This document shows, piece by piece, positions 50,354 through 59,245 of a stretch of DNA of 64,000 bases. The number at the start of each line of letters is the position of its first letter. The first letter of the stretch is position 1. The DNA comes from Simplicispira suum (GTDB lineage: Bacteria; Pseudomonadota; Gammaproteobacteria; Burkholderiales; Burkholderiaceae_C), in assembly GCF_003008595.1 (NCBI RefSeq), contig NZ_CP027669.1, forward strand, positions 2,604,001 to 2,668,000, read 5' to 3'. The translations under genes and the position numbers were made by a program. The notes beneath the pieces are model-generated. The model had not been told where the DNA came from, made no database searches, and was given only the letters and a program-made list of their open reading frames with translations.

Positions 50354-50818
50354 CTAATCCGGTAAATCTTGAAAACCCAGCGCCTGCCTGTCGGCCTGCA
50401 TGGCGCGGGCAATCAACTGCATGTCGTGGGTGGAAACGTCGAACAGGCCGAAGCGAAACTTGGCGCCCCAGCGTTCTGGATTCTCGATGAATTCGAAAGC
50501 GCCGAGAAGCGGTGCAATCGGTGTCTCGAAAGCGGCTGCGTAGTGCATATCGCGGCGCCAGGAGACAAAGCCATTTCCCATGTCGAATTCATACGGCAGG
50601 CCCGGCTTCACCACCCCGATGGAGACAAAGCTTTGCAGTCGGTCGGTCCCGCCATAGACCGTGGCGGGCGCGTAGCAGGCCATCCGGTCGCCGGCTGCGA
50701 TGCGTTGCAGCGGTGGCCGTTTTCCGTGGCACACCTGCATGAAGCCCAGTGGACGGTGGTCGCGACCGAGCCGGGCGTGCTCGGCGCTGGCGACGGCGAT
50801 CCAGTTGCGCGGGGGCAT
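50354..50818 (-). CDS. EVE-domain (PUA-like) protein
   Basis: 154 residues. MPPRNWIAVASAEHARLG opens it, and QVCHGKRPPLQRIAAGDRMACYAP and the middle SFVSIGVVKPGLPYEFDM follow the EVE-domain pattern. It belongs to the UPF0310-like EVE proteins, which have a PUA-like pocket for modified bases in nucleic acid. In this operon the role is unknown. It is 6 bp downstream of the VOC gene. Confidence 0.85.
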   Translation of the reverse strand: MPPRNWIAVASAEHARLGRDHRPLGFMQVCHGKRPPLQRIAAGDRMACYAPATVYGGTDRLQSFVSIGVVKPGLPYEFDMGNGFVSWRRDMHYAAAFETPIAPLLGAFEFIENPERWGAKFRFGLFDVSTHDMQLIARAMQADRQALGFQDLPD

Positions 50819-50824
50819 GGCTGC

Positions 50825-51196
50825 TCAGGCCAGGGCGTGCAACCCGATAAGATTGCCTTCGGTATCGCGCACCTGGGCGACGAAGCCCATGTCTGCAGGC
50901 AGTGCCGATTTGGGCTCCACGATCTGTCCGCCAGCGCCTTCCGCCCGCGCCAGCGCGGCGTCGAGGCTGGGCATGCAGTCCAGATAGATGCGCACGCCGC
51001 TTCCGGACGGCGCGCAGGCATCGCTGGCCGCAAGCAGCGCGCCACCGGTAGCGGGCTGCGCATAGGGAAATACGGCAAGCACTGCGCCACCGAAGTTTTG
51101 ACGCCGCAGCGTCCGGTCGAGCATGCTTTCGTAGAAATTCTGTGCCCGGTCGAGGTCGGTGACCGGAATTTCGAACCAGTTGATGGCTTGGGTCAT
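50825..51196 (-). CDS. VOC-family (glyoxalase/bleomycin-resistance fold) protein
   Basis: 123 residues from ATG 51196 (MTQAINWFEIPVTDLDRAQNFYE), with ATG 51211 as an alternative; neither has a strong ribosome site. It has the paired beta-alpha-beta modules of VOC proteins: FEIPVTDLDRAQNFYESML, VRIYLDCMPSLDAALARAEGAGG, and FVAQVRDTEGNLIGLHAL. Members bind metal and act on glyoxals, aromatic substrates or antibiotics. First gene of the four-gene operon. Confidence 0.85.
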   Translation of the reverse strand: MTQAINWFEIPVTDLDRAQNFYESMLDRTLRRQNFGGAVLAVFPYAQPATGGALLAASDACAPSGSGVRIYLDCMPSLDAALARAEGAGGQIVEPKSALPADMGFVAQVRDTEGNLIGLHALA

Positions 51197-51283
51197 GGCA
51201 GGGTCTTTCATTGCATTGAGGAAGACGCCATGGTGCGTGGCTGCTACTGACAACGTGGTGTCAGCAGCCTGCACGGCACGAAG

Positions 51284-51320
51284 AAAAACGGCCTGTGGCA
51301 CCGCGTCGGTGCCACAGGCC
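51284..51320 (-). terminator. Terminator of the PhoH-family gene
   Basis: A 13-bp perfect stem (GGCCTGTGGCACC with GGTGCCACAGGCC, loop of 5), followed on the minus strand by TTTTTCTT. It lies 25-60 bp after the PhoH stop. Confidence 0.95.
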
Positions 51321-51345
51321 GCTGATGCGGCGGCGACAGGCGCGC

Positions 51346-53076
51346 CTACAGCACGTCGCTTGCAAAGTCCGCCAGGCGCGAACGCTCGCCGCGCGCCAGC
51401 GTGATGTGGCCGCTGTGCGGCCAGCCTTTGAAGCGGTCCACGGCAAAAGTCAGGCCCGAGGAGCCTTCGGTGAGATAGGGCGTATCGATTTGCGCCAGGT
51501 TGCCCATGCAGATGATCTTGGTGCCTGGGCCGGCGCGGGTAATCAAGGTCTTCATCTGCTTGGGCGTCAGGTTCTGCGCTTCATCAATGATGACGAACTT
51601 GTTCATGAAGGTGCGCCCGCGCATGAAGTTCATGCTCTTGATCTTGATGCGGCTGCGGATCAGGTCGTTGGTGGCAGCGCGCCCCCATTCGCCGGCGTTG
51701 CCACCGTCGCCCTTGGCCAGAAATTCCAGGTTGTCGTCCAGCGCGCCCATCCAGGGGCCCATCTTTTCTTCCTCGGTGCCGGGCAGGAAGCCGATGTCCT
51801 CGCCCACGCTCACCGTGGCGCGGGTCATGATGATTTCGGTGTAGCGGCGGTCGTCAAGCACCTGGGTCAGCCCCGTGGCCAGTGCCATCAGCGTCTTTCC
51901 GGTGCCTGCCGTGCCGGCCAGCGTGACGAAGTCGACTTCCGGATCCATCAGCAGGTTCACGGCGAAGTTCTGCTCGCGGTTGCGCGTGGTCACGCCCCAC
52001 ACGGCATTCTTGGCGTGGCCGTAGTCCTTGAGCGTTTTCAGTACCGCCGTCTTGTCGCGGATTTCGCTTACACGGGCGAACAGACTGGGCTCGCCGGGCG
52101 CCTCAAAGTAGACGAACTGATTGATCATCAGCTGCGGCACGATGGGGCCGCTGATGCGGTAGAACGTGTGCGCGCCGCTCTGCCAGCTCTCGACCGATTT
52201 GCCGTTGCGGTTCCAGAAATCGGGCGGCAGCGGCAGGACGCCGGAATACAGCAGATCGCCGTCTTCCAGCGCTTTGTCGTTCTGGTAGTCCTCGGCGGGC
52301 AGGCCCAGCGCGCGTGCCTTGACGCGCATGTTGATGTCCTTGGACACCAGCACCACTTCGCGCCCCGGATGCTGCTTGCGCAGGCCTTCCACGACGCCCA
52401 GGATCTGGTTGTCCGCCTTGCCTTGGGGCAGGCCGACCGGCAGTTGGTAATCCAGCCCCGAGGTCTGGAAGAACAGGCAGCCGCCCGCAGCGCGCTGGCC
52501 CGTCGAATCCAGGGCGATGCCCAGAGCGATGTCTGCGCCGGGCGTAGCCACCAGGGCGTCGAGCGAGCGGCTGACCTGGCGGCCGTTGCGCGCGACCTCG
52601 GTCATGCCTTTCTTGTGCCCGTCAAGCTCTTCAAGCACGATCATCGGGAGATAGATGTCGTGTTCCTCGAAGCGAAACAGGCTGGTTGGGTCGTGCAACA
52701 GCACGTTGGTGTCCAGCACAAACAACTTCTTGGGCCCAGTACCTCGCTTCTTGCGTTCGCGTGCCGGGCGTGCGGCCGCCGGGGCTGGCGTTGCTGCAGA
52801 CGGAGCCGGAACTTCGGCTCGGGCGCCAGGTTGGGGCTTGGCTTGGGGAGCTGCGTGCTGGGGCGCGGTCTGCGGGGGGGCGGGGCGGCGTGCGCGCGCC
52901 TTGGCAGGTGCCGACTCGGGCGCGACGCTCGATTGCGCCGCCACGGCGGGGGAAACAGACTCTATCGGTTCTTCCGCCGGGACGGTGCTGCGCCGACTGC
53001 GCGGCGCAGCCTGGTGGTCAAAAGCATCTTGATGGAGAAGGGCGGCACGCCGGGTGGGGGCGGGGGGCAGGGGCAT
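51346..53076 (-). CDS. PIN-domain/PhoH-like ATPase
   Basis: 576 residues. Residues 1 to about 115 are Ala/Pro/Arg-rich and disordered-looking. A PIN domain follows (KKLFVLDTNVLLHDPTSLFRF; IVLEELDGHKKG). The C-terminal half is a PhoH P-loop ATPase (LAGTAGTGKTLMALATGL; MTRATVSVGEDIGFLPGTEEEK; KFVIIDEAQNLTP; TKIICMGNLAQID). PIN-PhoH proteins are thought to act as RNA helicase/nuclease units. The long N-terminal tail is unusual, and an internal start is possible. Ends at a strong terminator. Confidence 0.93.
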   Translation of the reverse strand: MPLPPAPTRRAALLHQDAFDHQAAPRSRRSTVPAEEPIESVSPAVAAQSSVAPESAPAKARARRPAPPQTAPQHAAPQAKPQPGARAEVPAPSAATPAPAAARPARERKKRGTGPKKLFVLDTNVLLHDPTSLFRFEEHDIYLPMIVLEELDGHKKGMTEVARNGRQVSRSLDALVATPGADIALGIALDSTGQRAAGGCLFFQTSGLDYQLPVGLPQGKADNQILGVVEGLRKQHPGREVVLVSKDINMRVKARALGLPAEDYQNDKALEDGDLLYSGVLPLPPDFWNRNGKSVESWQSGAHTFYRISGPIVPQLMINQFVYFEAPGEPSLFARVSEIRDKTAVLKTLKDYGHAKNAVWGVTTRNREQNFAVNLLMDPEVDFVTLAGTAGTGKTLMALATGLTQVLDDRRYTEIIMTRATVSVGEDIGFLPGTEEEKMGPWMGALDDNLEFLAKGDGGNAGEWGRAATNDLIRSRIKIKSMNFMRGRTFMNKFVIIDEAQNLTPKQMKTLITRAGPGTKIICMGNLAQIDTPYLTEGSSGLTFAVDRFKGWPHSGHITLARGERSRLADFASDVL

Positions 53077-53101
53077 GGTGCAAATGGCCTCGGGCGAATC
53101 A

Positions 53102-53137
53102 GAAAAACAAAAAGCCGCCTGGAGGCCGAGGCGGCTT
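53102..53137 (-). terminator. Terminator, probably of bcp, now separated from it by a MITE
   Basis: On the minus strand AAGCCGCCT pairs with AGGCGGCTT, then TTTTTGTTTTTC. No minus-strand gene ends nearby except bcp (stop 53391), with the 168-bp element between. Confidence 0.8.
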
Positions 53138-53143
53138 GATGAG

Positions 53144-53311
53144 CTAGTGTGCTGTCCCGTAAATAGTTGCCTGAAATGAAATCGATGGATTCGTGCTCAG
53201 GACAAGGCGCAAGCCGCAGTGATAGCCGTTGCTATCTCGAGGATTTGCAACGCGGTACTGGGCGGGAAGGCGCGATTTCATAGGCAATGTATTTGCGGGA
53301 CAGCACACTAG
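53144..53311. mobile_element. 168-bp MITE with 22-bp terminal inverted repeats
   Basis: The left end CTAGTGTGCTGTCCCGTAAA and the right end (reverse complement CTAGTGTGCTGTCCCGCAAA) match at 21 of 22 positions; weaker similarity continues for about 40 bp (TTGCCT..GAAATCG). The interior holds no gene. Both ends begin with CTAG, which is itself a palindrome, so it may be a 4-bp target duplication or part of the arms. It is non-autonomous; no transposase lies in the window. Confidence 0.82.
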
Positions 53312-53390
53312 GTGGGCGTTGCGCGGTGCAGCGGCATCGGCCCATTATGCATGGCCGCTTGCCCCGCCACGGGCAGGGCGGGTACGCCGT

Positions 53391-53876
53391 TTAAGCAGCT
53401 TGCTTGAGCGTCTTGAGGGCCTTGACCGCCTTGAGAACTTCTTCCACGTGGCCAGGAACCTTCAGGCCGCGCCATTCTTCGGCCAGCGTGCCATCGGCAT
53501 TGATCAAAAAGGTGCTGCGCTCAATGCCTTTGACCTTTTTGCCGTACATGATTTTGTTTTTGACCACGCCAAACATGTGACACATTTTCTCTTCGGTGTC
53601 GGCAATCAGCTCAAACGGCAGTTCGAGTTTCTCTTTGAACTCGTCGTGCGACTTCATGTTGTCGCGAGAGACGCCGAACACGGCCGCACCGGCCTTGACG
53701 AAGTCCTTGTATTTGTCTCGAAACTGCATGGCCTCGGTGGTGCAGCCGGGCGTGTTGTCCTTGGGATAGAAGTACAACACCATGACCTGCCCGTTGTGCG
53801 AAGTGTTGCTTACTTTCACACCGCCGGTGGCATTGGCTTCGAATTCGGGGAGGGGTTTATTGACAACGATCGCCAT
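53391..53876 (-). CDS. bcp: Thioredoxin-dependent thiol peroxidase (Bcp/PrxQ)
   Basis: 161 residues. LYFYPKDNTPGCTTEAMQFRD contains the peroxidatic Cys45. The residue five positions on, often the resolving Cys in BCP, is Met50, so it is probably a one-Cys type, unless Cys99 (KMCHMFG) takes the role. It reduces hydrogen peroxide and organic peroxides using thioredoxin or another thiol. Its terminator appears displaced by a MITE. Confidence 0.93.
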   Translation of the reverse strand: MAIVVNKPLPEFEANATGGVKVSNTSHNGQVMVLYFYPKDNTPGCTTEAMQFRDKYKDFVKAGAAVFGVSRDNMKSHDEFKEKLELPFELIADTEEKMCHMFGVVKNKIMYGKKVKGIERSTFLINADGTLAEEWRGLKVPGHVEEVLKAVKALKTLKQAA

Positions 53877-54019
53877 ATATCTTTAATCTCTCTCGGTGAG
53901 GTCGTTGAAGAACCGGGGCATGCATCTGTTCTTTTTGTCGTATAACCCCGGCAGCAACCCGTGATTTTACTCTGAAACCCTATTCCCTGGCACTTTGGGG
54001 CGGCTTGGCCCCGGCAGAC

Positions 54020-54403
54020 TCAAGGGCTTGGTGGCGGGGCAATGATCAGGGCGACCACCACGTTGCGGCCCTCGCCCGCCAAAATGTTGTAGGTGCGGCA
54101 GGCAGCAAAACTGTCCATGGTCTCCAGACCAATGCGTTTGGCAAACAGCGGCGCCAACCAGGCAGGGGCCACAAAACGCGTGCGCTCGCCACAGCCCATC
54201 AGCATGACTTCGGCGTCGAGCGCGGCCAGTTCGGTGAAGTGCGCAGGCGTCAGCTCCTCAAAACTGCGTGGGCCCCATGGCTGGCGCAGACCACGGGCGC
54301 CCAGAATCACGCTGGATTCGATCTTTTCGCTCCCTACTGCGATCCAGCCGGGGCCGTAGCCGGAGATGCTTTGCGCATCGATGCGATCGGGTTGGAACTT
54401 CAT
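54020..54403 (-). CDS. Mth938-domain protein (NDUFAF3-like)
   Basis: 127 residues. DAQSISGYGPGWIAVGSEKIESSVIL, then PRSFEELTPAHFTELAAL, EVMLMGCGERTRFVAPAWLAPL and a C-terminal AACRTYNILAGEGRNVVVALI are the Mth938 domain blocks. Bacterial members have no settled function; the mitochondrial homologue assists complex I assembly. Divergent from alaA with a 132-bp gap. Confidence 0.88.
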   Translation of the reverse strand: MKFQPDRIDAQSISGYGPGWIAVGSEKIESSVILGARGLRQPWGPRSFEELTPAHFTELAALDAEVMLMGCGERTRFVAPAWLAPLFAKRIGLETMDSFAACRTYNILAGEGRNVVVALIIAPPPSP

Positions 54404-54535
54404 AAATCAGGCGGGCTGTAATGGGCTGCGGCTCGGCCGGTGGCAAAGCAGAAAGGCGGAGGAACTGTGGTCAAATTATAGGTTTCGCCGCTCTGCAGAC
54501 CGTTCCTTGCCGCAAAGTCCTTAGCTTCACCGCGC

Positions 54536-55765
54536 ATGAAAACCATCCACAAATCCGCCAAGCTCGCCAACGTCTGCTACGACATCCGGGGCCCGATCAT
54601 GGACGCGGCGCGGCAGATGGAGGAAGAGGGCCACAAGATCATCAAGCTCAACATCGGCAATCTGGCGGTGTTCGGTTTTGATTCGCCCGAGGAAATCCAG
54701 CAGGACATGATCCGAAACCTCCCCAATTCGGCGGGTTACTCGGACAGCAAAGGCATTTTCGCCGCGCGCAAGGCGGTGATGCATGAGACGCAGCTGCAAG
54801 GCATTGTCGGCGTCACGCTCGACGATATTTACCTGGGCAATGGCGCGAGCGAGCTGATTGTGATGGCGACCAACGCGCTGCTCGACAACGGCGACGAGCT
54901 GTTGCTGCCTTCGCCCGACTACCCGCTGTGGACGGCGGCGGCCAGCCTCTCGGGCGGCACGCCGGTGCATTATTTGTGCGAGGAAGCCAATGGCTGGATG
55001 CCCGATTTGGCCGACATCCGCGCGCGCATCACGCCGCGTACCAAGGGCATCGTCGTCATCAACCCCAACAACCCGACCGGGGCGCTCTATTCCGACGCGC
55101 TCTTGCAGGGCATTGTGGACATCGCCCGCGAGCACGGCCTGGTCATTTTTGCCGACGAGGTCTACGACAAGGTGCTGTACGACGGCGTGCGCCACACGCC
55201 GATTGCGCTGCTTTCCGAAGACGTGCTCACGCTCACCTTCAATTCGCTCTCCAAAAGCTACCGGTCCTGCGGCTACCGCGCCGGCTGGATGGTGGTCTCG
55301 GGCGACAAAAAGCCCGCCCGCGACTACATCGAGGGCCTGAACATGCTCTCGAACATGCGGCTGTGCTCCAACGTGCCCGGCCAGTGGGCGATTCAGACGG
55401 CGCTGGGCGGCCACCAGAGCATCAACGAGCTGGTGGGCGAGGGCGGGCGCCTGCGCCGCCAGCGCGACCTGGCCTACGAGCTGATTACCGCCATTCCCGG
55501 CGTCAGTTGCGTCAAGCCGCAGGCGGCGCTGTACATGTTTCCCCGGCTCGACCCGGCGGTGTACCCGATTCAGAACGACCAGCAGTTCTTCCTGGAGCTG
55601 CTGCAGGAAACGCGCGTGATGCTGGTGCAGGGCACGGGTTTCAATTGGGCCTCGCCGGACCATTTCCGCATCGTGTTCCTGCCGCACGAGGACGACCTGC
55701 GCGAAGCCATCGCCCGCGTGGCGCGTTTCCTGGCGGCAGCGCGCAAGCGCTTTGGCACCGATTGA
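54536..55765 (+). CDS. alaA: PLP-dependent alanine-type aminotransferase
   Basis: 409 residues. Fold-type I class I aminotransferase with IVVINPNNPTGALYS, DEVYDKVLYDG, PLP Lys240 in NSLSKSYRSCGYRAGW, and Arg in NWASPDHFRIVFLP. The N-terminus KLANVCYDIRGPIMDAA is characteristic of AlaA (YfbQ). It makes alanine from pyruvate and glutamate. In Burkholderiales it sits ahead of hom and thrC, as here, and may also supply aspartate-family flux. Confidence 0.92.
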   Translation: MKTIHKSAKLANVCYDIRGPIMDAARQMEEEGHKIIKLNIGNLAVFGFDSPEEIQQDMIRNLPNSAGYSDSKGIFAARKAVMHETQLQGIVGVTLDDIYLGNGASELIVMATNALLDNGDELLLPSPDYPLWTAAASLSGGTPVHYLCEEANGWMPDLADIRARITPRTKGIVVINPNNPTGALYSDALLQGIVDIAREHGLVIFADEVYDKVLYDGVRHTPIALLSEDVLTLTFNSLSKSYRSCGYRAGWMVVSGDKKPARDYIEGLNMLSNMRLCSNVPGQWAIQTALGGHQSINELVGEGGRLRRQRDLAYELITAIPGVSCVKPQAALYMFPRLDPAVYPIQNDQQFFLELLQETRVMLVQGTGFNWASPDHFRIVFLPHEDDLREAIARVARFLAAARKRFGTD

Positions 55766-55770
55766 CTCTT

Positions 55771-55836
55771 GTTTTGATAGCTGAAAGCGCTTATGCAGTA
55801 AGCGCTAGAGGCCAATCTGATTGATATTTTGACTAT
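55771..55836 (+). repeat. Palindromic repeat, copy 9, just upstream of hom
   Basis: TTTTGATAGCTGAAAGCGCT, TATGCAGTAAGCGCTAGAGG, CCAATCTGATTGATATTTTG. Near-perfect arms AGCGCTTA and TAAGCGCT. It occupies the whole alaA-hom gap and ends at the hom ATG, so hom has no ribosome site outside it. Confidence 0.9.
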
Positions 55837-57169
55837 GAAACCCATCCAAGTAGGCCTTCTGGGCATCGGCACCGTCGGCAGCGGCGTTTTCAACGTGCTG
55901 GCGCGCAACCAGGAAGAAATCCAGCGCCGCGCTGGCCGTGGCATCGCCATCACCATGGTGGCCGACCTGGACGTGGAGCGCGCCAAGAACGCGGTGGGTG
56001 AAGGCGTTGATGTGGTGAGCGACGCGCGCGCCGTCATCGCCAACCCGAACATCGACATCGTCATCGAGCTCATTGGCGGTTACGGCATTGCCAAGCAACT
56101 GGTGATGGAGGCCATTGCCGCCGGCAAGCACGTAGTCACGGCCAACAAAGCCCTGCTCGCAGTGCACGGCAGCGAGATTTTTGCTGCGGCCTCCGCCAAG
56201 GGCGTGATGGTGGCGTTCGAGGCGGCTGTCGCCGGTGGCATCCCCATCATCAAGGCGCTGCGCGAGGGCCTCACGGCCAACCGCATCCAGTGGCTGGCCG
56301 GCATCATCAACGGCACGACCAACTTCATCCTCTCCGAGATGCGCGACAAGGGCCTGGACTTCGACGCCGCCCTGAAGGACGCGCAGCGCCTGGGCTACGC
56401 CGAAGCGGACCCGACCTTCGACATCGAAGGCGTGGACGCTGCGCACAAGGTCACCATCATGTCGGCGATTGCCTTTGGAATCCCCGTGCAGTTCGACAAG
56501 GCCTACATCGAAGGCATCACCAAGCTGGCCGCGCAAGACATCAAATACGCTGAGCAGCTGGGCTACCGCATCAAGCTTCTGGGCGTCAGCAAGCGCGTGG
56601 ACAAGGGCATTGAGCTGCGCGTGCACCCCAGCCTGGTGCCGGCCAAGCGCCTGATTGCCAACGTCGAGGGCGCGATGAACGCCGTCGTGGTGCACGGCGA
56701 CGCCGTTGGCACCACGCTGTACTACGGCAAGGGCGCCGGCAGCGAGCCCACGGCCAGCGCGGTGATTGCCGACCTGGTGGACATCACGCGCCTGCACACC
56801 GCCGACCCGCACCACCGCGTGCCGCACCTGGCGTTCCAGCCCGGCACGCTGCAAGACGCCATGGGCGATTTGCCCGTGCTCCCGATGGATGAGGTCGTCA
56901 CCAGCTATTACCTGCGTCTGCGCGTAGCCGACCAGGCCGGTGTACTTGCCAGGGTGACCGGCTTGCTCGCGCAGCACGGCATCAGCGTGGACGCCATGCT
57001 GCAGCGCGAAGCGGAGGACGTGGGCGGCGAAGGCTCGACCCAGACTGACCTGATCATCCTGACCCACGACGCACGCGAGGGCACGGTGAACGCCGTGTTG
57101 GCCGAGCTGCAGGCGCTGCCGACCGTGCTCGCCCCCATCGTGCGCATCCGCAAGGAAGAGCTGAACTGA
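55835..57169 (+). CDS. hom: Homoserine dehydrogenase
   Basis: 444 residues from ATG 55835; the in-frame TTG six bases upstream is less likely. Rossmann motif GLLGIGTVGSGVFN, then VTANKALLAVHG, GIINGTTNFILSEM, DAAHKVTIMSAIAFG and a C-terminal ACT domain (LRVADQAGVLARVTGLLAQH). It reduces aspartate semialdehyde to homoserine. The ACT domain gives feedback control by threonine. The repeat just ahead of the start could affect translation. Confidence 0.96.
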   Translation: MKPIQVGLLGIGTVGSGVFNVLARNQEEIQRRAGRGIAITMVADLDVERAKNAVGEGVDVVSDARAVIANPNIDIVIELIGGYGIAKQLVMEAIAAGKHVVTANKALLAVHGSEIFAAASAKGVMVAFEAAVAGGIPIIKALREGLTANRIQWLAGIINGTTNFILSEMRDKGLDFDAALKDAQRLGYAEADPTFDIEGVDAAHKVTIMSAIAFGIPVQFDKAYIEGITKLAAQDIKYAEQLGYRIKLLGVSKRVDKGIELRVHPSLVPAKRLIANVEGAMNAVVVHGDAVGTTLYYGKGAGSEPTASAVIADLVDITRLHTADPHHRVPHLAFQPGTLQDAMGDLPVLPMDEVVTSYYLRLRVADQAGVLARVTGLLAQHGISVDAMLQREAEDVGGEGSTQTDLIILTHDAREGTVNAVLAELQALPTVLAPIVRIRKEELN

Positions 57170-57171
57170 CC

Positions 57172-58602
57172 ATGCTGTACCTCTCCACGCGCGGCCACCC
57201 CGAGCGCAAGCACTTCTGCGACATCCTGCTCGAAGGCCTGGCGCCCGACGGCGGCCTGTACCTGCCTGAGCACTATCCGCAGATTGACGACGCCGCTTTG
57301 ACGCGCCTGCGCCGCGTACTGCGCGAGCAGGGCTACGCAGAGCTGGCGTTTGAAATTCTGTCGCTCTACATCGACGATATTCCCGCCAACGACCTGCGTG
57401 CGCTGTGCCACAAGACGTACACCGCCGAAATTTTCGGTACGCCTGAAATCGTCCCGCTGCGTCCGCTTGAACCCGGCCTGTGGCTGCAAGCCCTGTCCAA
57501 CGGTCCGACGCTGGCCTTCAAGGACATGGCGATGCAACTGCTCGGCAACCTGTTCGAGTACGAACTGGCGCGCCGTGGCGAAGAGCTCAACATCCTCGGC
57601 GCCACCAGTGGCGACACCGGCAGCGCCGCCGAATACGCCATGCGCGGCAAGCGGGGCGTGCGCGTCTTCATGACCAGCCCGCATGGGCGCATGAGCGCTT
57701 TCCAGCAGGCGCAGATGTTCAGCCTGCAGGACGAAAACATCCACAACATCGCCATCGAAGGTGTGTTCGACGACTGCCAGGACATCGTCAAGGCCGTCAG
57801 CAACGACCTGGCGTTCAAGCGCAAGTACAAGATCGGCACGGTCAACTCGATCAACTGGGCGCGGCTGCTGGCGCAGGTGGTGTACTACTTTGCCGGCTAC
57901 CTGCAGGCCACCACGTCGAACGACCAGAAGGTCAGCTTCGCCGTGCCCAGTGGCAACTTCGGCAACATCTGCGCCGGCCACGTCGCGCGCAGCATGGGCC
58001 TGCCGATAGCCAAGCTGGTCGTGGCGACGAACGAGAACGACGTGCTCGACGAGTTCTTCCGCACCGGCGTCTACCGCGTGCGCGCCAGCGCCGATACCCA
58101 CGAGACCTCCAGCCCGTCCATGGACATCAGCAAGGCCAGCAACTTCGAGCGCTTTGTGTTCGACCTGCTGGGCCGCGACGGCGCGCGCACGCAGGCCTTG
58201 TTTGGCGAAGCTTTGGCGCGCGAGGGCCGCTTTGATTTAAGCGCCGACCCCCACTTTGCCGACGCTGCGAAGCGCTACGGTTTTGTCAGCGGCAAGAGCA
58301 CGCACGCCGACCGCCTGGCCACCATCCGCGACACGCACCAGCGCTTTGCCACCACCATCGATACCCACACTGCCGACGGCGTCAAGGTCGCGCGCCAGCA
58401 CCTGGGTGCGCTCGATGTGCCGATGATCGTGCTGGAGACGGCCTTGCCCATCAAGTTCGCCGAGACCATTACCGAAGCGCTGGGCCATCCGCCTGCGCGC
58501 CCGGCGCGTTTCGACGGGATTGAGGCTTTGCCCAAGCGAGTGCAAGTGATGCCGGCCGATGTGCAGCAGGTCAAGGACTACATCGTCAGGCATTGCGATT
58601 AG
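57172..58602 (+). CDS. thrC: Threonine synthase
   Basis: 476 residues, the gram-negative long form. YLSTRGHPERKHFCDILLEG opens it, PLP Lys117 is in GPTLAFKDMAMQ, and ILGATSGDTGSAAEYAMRGK, FAVPSGNFGNICAG are signatures. It converts phosphohomoserine to threonine. It starts 2 bp after hom, so the pair is co-translated. No thrB is adjacent. Confidence 0.96.
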   Translation: MLYLSTRGHPERKHFCDILLEGLAPDGGLYLPEHYPQIDDAALTRLRRVLREQGYAELAFEILSLYIDDIPANDLRALCHKTYTAEIFGTPEIVPLRPLEPGLWLQALSNGPTLAFKDMAMQLLGNLFEYELARRGEELNILGATSGDTGSAAEYAMRGKRGVRVFMTSPHGRMSAFQQAQMFSLQDENIHNIAIEGVFDDCQDIVKAVSNDLAFKRKYKIGTVNSINWARLLAQVVYYFAGYLQATTSNDQKVSFAVPSGNFGNICAGHVARSMGLPIAKLVVATNENDVLDEFFRTGVYRVRASADTHETSSPSMDISKASNFERFVFDLLGRDGARTQALFGEALAREGRFDLSADPHFADAAKRYGFVSGKSTHADRLATIRDTHQRFATTIDTHTADGVKVARQHLGALDVPMIVLETALPIKFAETITEALGHPPARPARFDGIEALPKRVQVMPADVQQVKDYIVRHCD

Positions 58603-58606
58603 TGAT

Positions 58607-58664
58607 AAAAAATGGCTCTAGCGCTTTATCCATAAGCACGAGAAGCTATTTTTATTATAGCAAC
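58607..58664 (-). repeat. Palindromic repeat, copy 10
   Basis: AAAAAATGGCTCTAGCGCTT, TATCCATAAGCACGAGAAGC, TATTTTTATTATAG, in reverse orientation. It fills the thrC-mobB gap. Confidence 0.85.
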
Positions 58665-58675
58665 CAGGAGTTTCC

Positions 58676-59245
58676 ATGAAGGTTGTCGGCTTTGCCGGAT
58701 TCTCGGGCTGCGGCAAGACCACGCTGGTGGAAAAGCTGATTCCCGAATTGCGCGTGCGCGGCTTGCGTGTCTCGGTGGTTAAGCACGCACACCACAGTTT
58801 CGACATCGACCACGCCGGCAAAGACACTTTCCGCCACCGCGAGGCCGGCGCGTTCGAAGTGGTAGTGGCGTCCGACCGACGCCTGGCGCTGATGCGCGAG
58901 TTTGAGCACCCGGCCCAGCTTTCGGTGCATCAGTTGCTGGCCGAGCTGTATGAAGGCGTGGACTGGGTCTTTGTCGAAGGCTTCAAGGAAAGCGATTTGC
59001 CAAAGATCGAGATCTGGCGTGCGCCCGAACCGGGCAGCGCGCCGCGCCCGGTGCGCTACGCGCAGGACGATTTCATCGTCGCGCTGGCCACCGACGCGCC
59101 TGGCGCCCTGCCGGAGCCCACCGGCCTGCCGCTCCTGGACCTCAACGCCCCCGCAGAGGTCGCGGATTGGCTGCTCGGCCAGGGTGAGCGCTTTGACTAC
59201 GATTGGGAGCTGCACGGAGAAGCCTTGCCATGCGCCCCCCGATGA
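58676..59245 (+). CDS. mobB: Molybdopterin-guanine dinucleotide biosynthesis protein B
   Basis: 189 residues. P-loop GFSGCGKTTLVEKLI at the N-terminus, SVVKHAHHSFDIDHAGKDTF, and WVFVEGFKESDLPKIEIWR are MobB signatures. A GTP-binding helper of MobA in making the guanine dinucleotide form of molybdenum cofactor. Directly ahead of moeA with overlap, indicating an operon with moeA and moaD. Confidence 0.93.
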   Translation: MKVVGFAGFSGCGKTTLVEKLIPELRVRGLRVSVVKHAHHSFDIDHAGKDTFRHREAGAFEVVVASDRRLALMREFEHPAQLSVHQLLAELYEGVDWVFVEGFKESDLPKIEIWRAPEPGSAPRPVRYAQDDFIVALATDAPGALPEPTGLPLLDLNAPAEVADWLLGQGERFDYDWELHGEALPCAPR

